Part shown: positions 1 to 6,291 of the stretch, one piece after another
Position numbering within the stretch: the first letter of the stretch is position 1
How the letters are laid out: each line of letters opens with the position of its first letter
DNA from: DATDRM01 sp035291705
GTDB lineage: Bacteria > Chloroflexota > Anaerolineae > Anaerolineales > UBA4823
Assembly: GCA_035291705.1 (NCBI GenBank)
Contig: DATDRM010000193.1
Location: 1 to 10,873 of the forward strand
Reading direction: 5' to 3'
DNA: 10,873 nucleotides
Position numbers and translations under genes: made by a program
The notes under the pieces: generated by a model
What the model saw: only the letters and a program-made list of their open reading frames with translations
What the model was told of the DNA's origin: nothing
Databases searched by the model: none

Positions 1-1
1 G

Positions 2-412
2 TTGGAGGATAGCGGGCTAATGGTGTCCCGGAGGGGGCACGCTATTCGTTTCACCACCCAACAGGAACGATCTGTTCAAGGGTTGTTAGCGCGCTTTGCC
101 GCCTCCCCTTACGCGCCTCCCTCGATTAAGGAAACCCAGGCTGAAGTTGGGGAGGATGTATATGACGCATTGCTCGACCAGGGGGAGTTGGTGCCAGTCT
201 CCGACGAAGTCGTTTTCCGCCGGGAAGATTATGAACGCATGGTCAGGGAGGTGCGCGGATTACTCGACCGCCAGGCGACGATCGCCGCTGCCCAGGTACG
301 CGACCATTTTGACACCAGCCGGCGCTACGTGCTGGCGCTCTTGGAACACCTGGATCGGATCGGTGTTACGGTGCGGGAGGGGGATGTGCGCCGCTTGAAA
401 CAGACGCGCTGA
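2..412 (+). CDS. selB: Selenocysteine-specific elongation factor SelB, C-terminal part (5' end outside window)
   Basis: SelB is a GTP-binding translation factor that brings Sec-tRNA to the ribosome at UGA codons marked by a SECIS hairpin. Only the last ~136 residues are present. The reading frame is open to the left edge, so the TTG at 2-4 is probably an internal codon, not the start. The fragment matches the C-terminal winged-helix region of SelB, which binds the mRNA hairpin. Typical elements are the stretch with VGEDVYDALLDQGELV near residue 49, followed by a segment with VVFRREDYERMV, and near the end SRRYVLALLEHLDRIGVT and REGDVRRL, the hallmark of the last winged helix. It implies that the organism makes selenoproteins, although no in-frame UGA is seen in the other genes here. 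The stop at 410-412 lies inside the 3' end of the opposing amidohydrolase gene. Identification from the conserved tail is strong. Confidence 0.88.
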   Translation: MEDSGLMVSRRGHAIRFTTQQERSVQGLLARFAASPYAPPSIKETQAEVGEDVYDALLDQGELVPVSDEVVFRREDYERMVREVRGLLDRQATIAAAQVRDHFDTSRRYVLALLEHLDRIGVTVREGDVRRLKQTR

Positions 413-2069
413 CGGGCGAATTGAAATAAACCCACTCGCCGCCAACCATCGTCGCCAGGGGTTGGATGTGGCGAATTTCATCCACTTCGCAAGAGAAGGG
501 GTCGCGATCGAGAACCACCAGGTCTGCCAGGTAGCCGGGAGCCAGCCTGCCCAAACGATTCTCCATTCCAGCCGCATAGGCCGCGCCCGCTGTGTAGCCG
601 TACAGGGCTTCGTTTAAGGACAGTCGTTGGGCTGGGTACCAGCCATCTGGACCGGGGGAGCCATCCTGCCTGCGACGGGTGACCGCGGCGTGCAGCCCCC
701 AGAAGGGATTAGGGGAATCAACCGGGGCATCGGAACCGTAGGCCATGCGGGTACTGAAATCCAGCAAAGTGCGCCAGGCGTAGGAGTGAGCAGCGTGCTC
801 CCCCCAATAGCGATCGGCGGCCGGGAAGTCAGAGGTAGCGTGGATTGGTTGCATCGAGGCGATCACGTCCAAAGCGGCCAGCCGGGGGGCGTCGTCTGGA
901 TGGATGATCTGGACGTGTTCGATGCGATGGCGCAACGGGGGGTGCGAGACAGTCCCCCCGGTTTTGCTTCCAGAGGGTCCCAGTTTACTCTCTAACTCCC
1001 GCAATTGGGCATAAGCGGTGAGCACTTCATGGTTGGCCCGGTCGCCAATGGCGTGCACAGCCAGGCTGAGCCCATTCTCCACAGCTAAACGGCCGCGCTC
1101 GAATAGCTCTTCAGCGTCCAACATTAAAATGCCGCGGTTATCCGGTTCACCCACGTAAGGTTGGAGCACCGCCGCCGTGCGTGGCCCCAGCGCGCCGTCG
1201 GCAAAAGCCTTGACCGAACCGATGCGCAGAAAATCGTCTCCAAAACCTGACCGTAATCCCAGTTCTACGGCGTGGGACAGGGCCTCGATCGGGATGCTCT
1301 TCACCACCCGCAATCCGAGTTCGCCGCGCTGATGCAGCACCTGCAAGGCGGAAAAACATGGTTGGCGATCGAAATCGTGGACCCCGGTCAACCCCATGCG
1401 CCACAAGCGCGGCTGGGCCGCCTGGATCGCCTGGACGATCTGGCTGAGGGTTGGTTCAGGGATAGCTTGGGATACAAGCGCCATTGCCGTTTCAAACAGG
1501 ATGCCAGTCAGCGATGTGTTTTCGTGGTGTTGGAGGCGGCCGCCATCTGGATCTGGGGTTTGGGCGGTAATACCAGCCAGGTGAAAGGCGGCAGAATTCG
1601 CCCAGGCTGCATGGAGGGATTTGGCCGTCAGGTAGACTGGATGTTCCGGCGCGATGGAGTCGAGGTCGGCGGCAGTGCCGAAGCCTTCCGGCCAATCGTT
1701 CTGGTTCCATCCATGCCCCAGGATCCATCCTCCGCGGGGTGTGTTGCGGGCGCGTTCTGCCACGCGCTCCAGGCATTCCGCTCGCGAGGGAGTCTCGCAG
1801 TCGATTTTTTGCAAGCCTAACGCGTACTGTTGCAGGTGAATGTGGGCGTCGGTCAAACCGGGGATGATCGCCTTGCCGTCCATATTGCAGGACAATGGCG
1901 AAGCTGCGCTCCGCACGCCAGCTTGTCCTATCCGGTTTCCACCGAATTCTGCGAGAATCGCCTCGTCTGTTCCCACGGCAAGCAGGCGCCCACCGTCGAT
2001 GGCGATCGCCGATGCAATGGGTAGATCCGGGTTTAAGGTATAAATACGGGCGTTGAAGAGCAGGCGCAT
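366..2069 (-). CDS. YtcJ-like metal-dependent amidohydrolase (Amidohydro_3 family)
   Basis: This 567-residue protein belongs to the YtcJ / Amidohydro_3 branch of the amidohydrolase superfamily, whose members hydrolyse amides, N-formyl groups or related bonds. The actual substrate cannot be read from sequence. The N-terminal beta domain (MRLLFNARIYTLNPD) is followed by the metal-binding AHIH (HxH at 76-78), then GHGWNQNDWPE, VKAFADGALGPRTA, AVHAIGDRAN, RHRIEHVQ and the late GSDAPVDSPNP aspartate motif, all in the expected order. There is no signal peptide, so it should be cytoplasmic. A slightly long, cysteine-containing loop precedes the HxH strand. I chose the ATG at 2069, 16 bases after the parB stop; a TTG at 2102 would extend it by 11 residues into parB. 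The only Shine-Dalgarno-like sequence, GAGGG, overlaps the parB stop about 12 bases upstream, so translation may be coupled. It is the last gene of the parAB unit and overlaps the end of selB by 47 bases. Confidence 0.88.
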   Translation of the reverse strand: MRLLFNARIYTLNPDLPIASAIAIDGGRLLAVGTDEAILAEFGGNRIGQAGVRSAASPLSCNMDGKAIIPGLTDAHIHLQQYALGLQKIDCETPSRAECLERVAERARNTPRGGWILGHGWNQNDWPEGFGTAADLDSIAPEHPVYLTAKSLHAAWANSAAFHLAGITAQTPDPDGGRLQHHENTSLTGILFETAMALVSQAIPEPTLSQIVQAIQAAQPRLWRMGLTGVHDFDRQPCFSALQVLHQRGELGLRVVKSIPIEALSHAVELGLRSGFGDDFLRIGSVKAFADGALGPRTAAVLQPYVGEPDNRGILMLDAEELFERGRLAVENGLSLAVHAIGDRANHEVLTAYAQLRELESKLGPSGSKTGGTVSHPPLRHRIEHVQIIHPDDAPRLAALDVIASMQPIHATSDFPAADRYWGEHAAHSYAWRTLLDFSTRMAYGSDAPVDSPNPFWGLHAAVTRRRQDGSPGPDGWYPAQRLSLNEALYGYTAGAAYAAGMENRLGRLAPGYLADLVVLDRDPFSCEVDEIRHIQPLATMVGGEWVYFNSPVSASVSSGAHPPPAP

Positions 2070-2085
2070 GGTTACGACCCGACCC

Positions 2086-2946
2086 TCATTCTTGGTCCCC
2101 AAGGATCAGGTCTACCAGCGCATTCAATTCCTCTTCGGAGTAGTAATGGATCACCAGGCTGCCGCCTTTGCGGCGATGGTTGAGATTCACCCGGGTCCCC
2201 AGACGTCGGCGCAAGCGTTCTTCCAGAGCCAGGATTTCCGACGACGGGGGAATTTTAGGTGGTTTCTCAGGCCTCTGCCCGCTCAGTTTTCGCACCAATT
2301 CCTCAGTTTGGCGGACATTCAACCCGTACTTCAGGGTGGTATGCAAGGCCGCGCTCTGCGACTCGGGTGTGAGCAGGGTGAGCAGGGCGCGCGCATGGCC
2401 TTCACTGAGCGCGCCTTCCGCCAATGCTACCTGGACATCGCTGGGTAATTTGAGTAGACGCAGCGTATTGGTGATCGCCACGCGACTCTTGCCAACCCGG
2501 GCGGCGATCTCCTCATGGGAGAGGTTAAATTCGTCGCTCAGCTGGCGGTAAGCCTCGGCGGTTTCTAATGGCCCAAGGTCGGCGCGCTGCACGTTTTCCA
2601 CCAGGGCCAGTTCGACCAGCTGCTGTTCAGAGGCTTCCCGCACGATGGTAGGCACTTCATTCAGCCCAGCCTGCCTGGCTGCCATGAGACGGCGTTCGCC
2701 GGCGATCAGCGTGTACTGCCCAGCTTGCGCGCCGTGGGTGACGATCAAGGGCTGGATCACTCCATGTTCACGGATGGAAGCTGCCAACTCGGAGATCTCC
2801 TGCGGATCGAAGCGGGCGCGTGGCTGGCGCGGGTTGGGAGAGATATTTCTGGTGAAGATGACCGTCACTCCGCTATCTGGAATCTGGCTTTCTCCAGGCG
2901 GGATGAGGGCATCTAAGCCTTTACCAAGTCCTGATCTTTTGGTCAT
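2086..2946 (-). CDS. parB: Chromosome-partitioning protein ParB (Spo0J)
   Basis: ParB is a CTP-dependent DNA clamp that loads at parS sites near the origin, spreads along DNA and recruits condensin, with ParA as partner. The 286-residue length is normal. It opens with the typical MTKRSGLGKGLDALIP tail, which binds ParA in the family. This is followed by the box with NPRQPR (38-43), the CTP-binding GERR motif (83-86) in LIAGERRLMAAR, and ENVQRADLGPLETA (from 117). The helix-turn-helix runs from about 142 to 167 (LSHEEIAARVGKSRVAITNTL), and a C-terminal dimerisation region follows. The ATG at 2944-2946 fits the family start exactly. The 18-base gap from the parA stop contains no recognisable Shine-Dalgarno sequence, so translation is probably coupled to parA or initiates without one. 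No parS-like palindrome was found in the window. Confidence 0.96.
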   Translation of the reverse strand: MTKRSGLGKGLDALIPPGESQIPDSGVTVIFTRNISPNPRQPRARFDPQEISELAASIREHGVIQPLIVTHGAQAGQYTLIAGERRLMAARQAGLNEVPTIVREASEQQLVELALVENVQRADLGPLETAEAYRQLSDEFNLSHEEIAARVGKSRVAITNTLRLLKLPSDVQVALAEGALSEGHARALLTLLTPESQSAALHTTLKYGLNVRQTEELVRKLSGQRPEKPPKIPPSSEILALEERLRRRLGTRVNLNHRRKGGSLVIHYYSEEELNALVDLILGDQE

Positions 2947-2964
2947 TTGAGTGAAGCGAGCGAT

Positions 2965-3756
2965 TTAGGTTTGAAAGACCGGAATTTCAATCCCATCTCC
3001 GGCCAAAACCTGGCGCGCCAGGGCGGCATAAGCCTCAGCGCCGCTGGAATTGGGGGCGTAGATGGAGATGGGCTGCCCATAAGAAGGGGCTTCGGCAAGG
3101 CGCACGCTGCGTGGGATGATGGCTGCAAATACCAGGTTGGGGAAATGGCGGCGCACCTCGTTAACCACATCATTGGACAGTTTTGTGCGACCATCGAACA
3201 TGGTCAATACGACGCCGCGTACGCGCAGGCCAGGGAATATGGCGTTGCGCACGCGGTCAAGGGTTTGGGTCAACTGGCTGAGGCCTTCCAGGGGTAAATA
3301 CTCGCACTGGACAGGGATAATGACTCCGTCCCGGGCGGCGACCAGGCCATTCAGGGTAAGCAGCCCAAGGGAAGGCGGGCAGTCAACCAGGATGTAATCG
3401 TAGCGATCGACGATTGGCGCCAGGGCTTTTTTGAGAAAGCCCTCCCGCGCCAGTTCGCTGACCAGCTCGACTTCGGCTCCAGCTAATGCCTGAGAAGCAG
3501 GCAGTAGAGAAAGTTTGAGCCGCGGGTTGTGCAGAATCTGGGTTGCCGCGGTAGAGACACCGATCAAAACATCGTAGGTGCCGCTCTTTACAGTGTGTTT
3601 ATCCACACCCAGGCAAGAGGTGGCGTTGGCTTGTGGATCGATATCTACCAGGAGCACTCTTTGACCGTAGTAGGCCAGGTAAGACCCAAGGTTAATCGCT
3701 GTTGTGGTTTTGCCGACACCGCCTTTCTGATTTACCAGGGTATAGACTCGTCCCAT
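2965..3756 (-). CDS. parA: Chromosome-partitioning ATPase ParA (Soj)
   Basis: ParA/Soj is a deviant Walker-A ATPase. As an ATP-bound dimer it coats DNA, and ParB-stimulated hydrolysis drives origin segregation; in several bacteria it also modulates DnaA. The 263-residue protein begins MGRVYTLVNQKGGVGKTTT, with the deviant Walker A (KGGVGKT, 11-17) carrying the signature lysine. This is followed by LLVDIDPQAN (Walker A', Asp at 38 and 40) and the Walker B stretch YDYILVDCPPSLG. The length matches chromosomal Soj proteins rather than longer plasmid ParA forms with an N-terminal HTH. The start at 3756 lies 2 bases after the kinase stop; a GAGG about 9 bases upstream lies within the end of the kinase gene. 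parA and the kinase are therefore almost certainly cotranscribed and coupled. A perfect DnaA-box nonamer sits inside the gene at 3599-3607. Confidence 0.96.
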   Translation of the reverse strand: MGRVYTLVNQKGGVGKTTTAINLGSYLAYYGQRVLLVDIDPQANATSCLGVDKHTVKSGTYDVLIGVSTAATQILHNPRLKLSLLPASQALAGAEVELVSELAREGFLKKALAPIVDRYDYILVDCPPSLGLLTLNGLVAARDGVIIPVQCEYLPLEGLSQLTQTLDRVRNAIFPGLRVRGVVLTMFDGRTKLSNDVVNEVRRHFPNLVFAAIIPRSVRLAEAPSYGQPISIYAPNSSGAEAYAALARQVLAGDGIEIPVFQT

Positions 3757-3758
3757 GG

Positions 3759-4607
3759 TTAGATTACCTCAGCCATGCACTCCTGGATCTCTGCAGCTGT
3801 AGGGATGCCCTCTAACCCCGGTCGAGTAATTGAAATCGAGGCCAGGTGGGTAGCGAAACGGGCCGCTTCCCAGGGGTCGCGGGTGGTGTACAGGCGGTAA
3901 AAGAAGGCTGCCGCGAAGATATCCCCCGCTCCAATGGAATCTACCTCAGGCAACTCAGGCGCCCGGAATCGGCGTACGTCGCCATTCCAATAAAGACGCA
4001 CGCCATCTCCATCCTCAGTGATTGCCAGAACCCGGCAGGAAGAGGCTAATTCCTCGATGCGGTTTTCGTCGCCGTCGACGTCTGCCGCGCTGATCACCGC
4101 CGCGCCGGCGTTGCGCAGCACGAAGGATGCTTCAGGCCACTCACATGCGGAGACGCGTCCTTCTCGATCCCAGGAGCGCAGCCAACCCTGGGGGGTGAGG
4201 CCAATGAACGAATTGGAGAAATGACGGACCATTGAAGGTTCCACCTCTTGGGCGACTGGCCCGAGGTGCACAAGCGGCGAATTCAGCCAGGCTTCTGGGA
4301 TAAGGTTGAGGTCTAATTTATGAGCGACCTGGTAGAGGAGTTGGATGCGGCCCTCTGGGGTAGAAATATTCTCGAAGGTGGTGCTGTGCTCAGCTGGCAG
4401 GTTGACAAGCGGGATTTCGCTCAGAGGTCCAAGAGGCAAATCTGCTGCCCAAGAGGTGACGATACCGACGCGTAACCCCAAGGCGCGTGCCATCAGTCCC
4501 GCATAGGTCACCGTACCCCCCAGGCGTGCGCCACCCGGAATCAAGTCGCGTGTCAGGTGTCCGATGACAAGATAATCGACAGGACTAAGATGGGTTAACG
4601 GATACAT
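3759..4607 (-). CDS. PfkB-family sugar/nucleoside kinase, substrate unknown
   Basis: This 282-residue protein is a ribokinase-like (PfkB) kinase. The diagnostic signature 2 is present as DSIGAGD (223-229), with Asp229 as the predicted catalytic base and GAG forming the anion hole. Near the N-terminus YLVIGHLTRDLI and the GG pair at 30-31 (LGGTVTYAG) match the substrate-binding start of the family. The protein is a little short and ends soon after the last helices. The substrate cannot be assigned; the N-terminal pattern is loosely reminiscent of inositol/nucleoside kinases, but that is a guess. I chose the ATG at 4607, because it aligns with the family N-terminus. A GTG at 4637 would add 10 residues that overlap the promoter box. 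Neither start has a Shine-Dalgarno sequence. It is the first gene of a unit with parA, 2 bases downstream. This is an unusual partner for chromosome-segregation genes. Confidence 0.88.
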   Translation of the reverse strand: MYPLTHLSPVDYLVIGHLTRDLIPGGARLGGTVTYAGLMARALGLRVGIVTSWAADLPLGPLSEIPLVNLPAEHSTTFENISTPEGRIQLLYQVAHKLDLNLIPEAWLNSPLVHLGPVAQEVEPSMVRHFSNSFIGLTPQGWLRSWDREGRVSACEWPEASFVLRNAGAAVISAADVDGDENRIEELASSCRVLAITEDGDGVRLYWNGDVRRFRAPELPEVDSIGAGDIFAAAFFYRLYTTRDPWEAARFATHLASISITRPGLEGIPTAAEIQECMAEVI

Positions 4608-4613
4608 ACTTAA

Positions 4614-4619
4614 ATTATA
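4614..4619 (-). promoter_or_regulatory. Putative -10 box of a leaderless promoter for kinase-parA-parB
   Basis: A perfect TATAAT reads on the - strand, and exactly 6 bases separate it from the ATG of the kinase. Transcription would therefore start at or within a base or two of the A of the start codon, giving a leaderless mRNA. That agrees with the lack of a Shine-Dalgarno sequence there. No TTGACA-like -35 is present at 16 to 18 bases spacing. The -35 position instead falls in the near arm of the inverted repeat at 4637-4677. This fits an activator-dependent promoter, but that is inference. Confidence 0.5.
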
Positions 4620-4636
4620 CCTGAAGATAAAATCCA

Positions 4637-4677
4637 CGACGCATACTGGGTCGCCATCCAGACCGTGGTATGCGTCG
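4637..4677 (-). repeat. Perfect 10-base inverted repeat (hairpin or operator) between khpB and kinase gene
   Basis: The arms CGACGCATAC (4637-4646) and GTATGCGTCG (4668-4677) are exact inverse complements. Inside them GGTC (4649-4652) and GACC (4661-4664) can also pair, leaving an 8-base loop and a small internal bulge. The arm centres are 31 bases apart, close to three helical turns. In RNA it would be a stable hairpin after khpB. It is followed on the - strand by TGGATTTTATC, not an immediate run of T, so it is a poor intrinsic terminator. As DNA, its near arm covers the -35 position of the kinase promoter, as a regulator binding site would. Confidence 0.6.
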
Positions 4678-4722
4678 CGCTTGAGAGTTTGCTCAACTTC
4701 CCGGAGGCTTCAGAAATTTCAG

Positions 4723-5505
4723 TTATTTAGGGATAATGGTGATCTTACGCCTTGGTTCTTCGCCAATGCTTTCGGTCGTGACCTGAGGATTTTCTCTCAG
4801 CTCGATGTGGATAATCCGCCGTTCATTGGCTGGCATAGGTTCTAATACCTGACGTCGACCGGTTTTAAGCGCCTGATCTGCCATGCGGCGCGCCAGCTGG
4901 CGGAGCTGGTTCTCGCGCCTGGTACGATAACCCTCGACATCAACCACCAGCGGGATAGAGTGTCCGATCTCTTTGCTGATGATCAGGTTGGAGATGTATT
5001 GGAGGGCGTTCAAGGTTTCCGCCTGTCGTCCGATTAATATACTGAGGTCGTCGCCGTAAATGTTCACCCGGATTGGGGTTCGGCTGCGCTCATCCTCGGG
5101 TTCACCAAATTCTGAGGTTACCTTGGCGTGCACTCTCATTTTCTCCAGGAGCTCGCTGACAACATCCCGGGCGATGGTGAGGACAAAATCATCCTCCTCG
5201 GAGGTGGTCTCGGTCGCCGGTTCCGGGGCATCTTCGTCTTGGGTTTCGAATGGCTGTGACTGGGAGGCGGGCGGATAAGCGACGTCGACCGGCGTTGACC
5301 GGGTTGTTCTTGATTCCGGAGCGGTTATGATGGTCAGCCGCACGCGAGACTGCCGGGAGCCAAGCCCAAACAAGCCTCGGCTTCCTTCGTCGAGGATTTC
5401 GATGTCAACAGCTTCCCTGGGAAGCCCCAGGTCCTGCAAACCTTGTTCTATCGCCTCCTCCACGGATGGAGCGATGATTTCTAGATGGGTGCGTTTCTTG
5501 TTCAT
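4723..5505 (-). CDS. khpB: RNA-binding protein KhpB / Jag (Jag-N, KH and R3H domains)
   Basis: KhpB (Jag, EloR) is a cytoplasmic RNA-binding protein. In Gram-positive bacteria it acts with KhpA and influences cell elongation, division and sRNA-linked regulation. The 260-residue protein has a Jag-N domain (about 1-60, with the SRGLFGLGSR motif at 42-51). An acidic, Pro/Glu/Thr-rich linker (about 61-105) follows, then a type II KH domain with LSILIGRQAETLNALQYI, and a C-terminal R3H domain with R229-x3-H233 in RRIIHIEL. The KH loop reads GRQA at 159-162 where the family usually has GxxG, so the second glycine is missing. The start overlaps the yidC stop as ATGA, with GAGGA 7 to 8 bases upstream inside yidC, so the two are translationally coupled. 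The yidC-jag pairing is the classic arrangement and supports the assignment. Confidence 0.95.
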   Translation of the reverse strand: MNKKRTHLEIIAPSVEEAIEQGLQDLGLPREAVDIEILDEGSRGLFGLGSRQSRVRLTIITAPESRTTRSTPVDVAYPPASQSQPFETQDEDAPEPATETTSEEDDFVLTIARDVVSELLEKMRVHAKVTSEFGEPEDERSRTPIRVNIYGDDLSILIGRQAETLNALQYISNLIISKEIGHSIPLVVDVEGYRTRRENQLRQLARRMADQALKTGRRQVLEPMPANERRIIHIELRENPQVTTESIGEEPRRKITIIPK

Positions 5506-6266
5506 GCAGGCTTCCTCGGGATAAGATTTCGCCAGTCTAGTTTACCCATGATAGCGTATTGCAGAACGCCGGCGAGATTGCTGGTGACAAAATAAAGGGC
5601 CAAACCGGATGGAAAGCTATAAGCGAGATAGCCCATAAACAAGGGCATATACAGGTTCATCGCCTTACTCATCTGGGCGCCCTGGTCGCCGGTCGTGGAG
5701 GGTGGGGTCATCAACTTCGATTGGAGAAAGGTACTGACCACCACGAGTATCGCCAGGATCGGGAGGCCGAAGCCGGCGATTGCCAGGCCATGATCTTTTT
5801 CCGGCAGGCTCAGGTCCATCCACAGGAAATAATTTCTGAGGGGGATCAAGGCGGCGGCATTGATAAATGGATAGACATGGTTCGACAGATCCAATAGCTG
5901 GATCGGGGTGACCGCCAGGGCACGGATGATGGCTTGATAAAGTCCGATAATGATTGGAAATTGGATCAAGGTTGGCAAACAGGACCCAAACGGGCTGACG
6001 CCCATCTCTTTGTATAGTTTCATCTGCTCCTGGGCCATCTGCTCGCGGTTGTCCTTATATTTCTTCTGCATCTCCTGCCACTTCTTAGATTTTTGCAGTT
6101 CCTGCATTTTCTGAGTGCTTTTCATCTGTTGAGAAGTGAGCGGGTAGGTGATCAGGCGCACCAGGATAGTAAACACAATAATCGCCAGGCCAAAATTGTT
6201 CGCCAGGACGTTGTAAATCCACAGCAGAGAATTAACCATTGGGTCGAGAATCAGCGAATTCCACAT
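5502..6266 (-). CDS. yidC: Membrane protein insertase YidC / Oxa1 (short, Gram-positive-like form)
   Basis: YidC inserts and folds membrane proteins, alone or with SecYEG. The chosen start gives 254 residues: an N-terminal segment, a first membrane helix with the conserved groove arginine (R37 in TILVRLITYPLT), and a charged cytoplasmic hairpin rich in Lys/Gln/Met (about 45-80). Further helices follow, with PFGSCLPTLIQFPIIIGLYQAI, the segment around AIAGFGLPILAILVVVSTFLQ, and MPLFMGYLAYSFPSGLALYFVTSN. The large periplasmic domain of Proteobacterial YidC is absent. The N-terminus shows no lipobox. The ATG at 6266 follows GGAAGGA by 3 bases. The frame is open for 23 more codons upstream, but that extension is hydrophilic, overlaps the propeller gene's end and lacks family similarity. 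It lies 25 bases after the propeller lipoprotein gene and overlaps khpB by 4 bases. Confidence 0.96.
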   Translation of the reverse strand: MWNSLILDPMVNSLLWIYNVLANNFGLAIIVFTILVRLITYPLTSQQMKSTQKMQELQKSKKWQEMQKKYKDNREQMAQEQMKLYKEMGVSPFGSCLPTLIQFPIIIGLYQAIIRALAVTPIQLLDLSNHVYPFINAAALIPLRNYFLWMDLSLPEKDHGLAIAGFGLPILAILVVVSTFLQSKLMTPPSTTGDQGAQMSKAMNLYMPLFMGYLAYSFPSGLALYFVTSNLAGVLQYAIMGKLDWRNLIPRKPA

Positions 6267-6291
6267 AATTCCTTCCAGTTTGAATTCATCC

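Noticed and set aside
627..995. Open frame on the + strand inside the amidohydrolase gene (and similar ones at 1272-1820 and elsewhere)
   Set aside because: They are opposite-strand shadows of well-supported genes, with low-complexity, unfamiliar products and no ribosome binding sites.
4620..4677. The inverted repeat as an intrinsic terminator of khpB
   Set aside because: The stem is followed by TGGA before only four T residues, so a standard terminator is unlikely, although weak termination remains possible.
4806..4814. DnaA-box in khpB as a functional site on its own
   Set aside because: It coincides with the codons for the conserved R3H segment RIIHI, so coding constraint explains it; it is mentioned only as company to the parA copy.
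4851..5292. The 12-mer GACGTCGACCGG occurring at 4851-4862 and 5281-5292
   Set aside because: Both copies lie inside khpB in unrelated parts of the protein; two copies of a GC-rich 12-mer do not make a repeat family.
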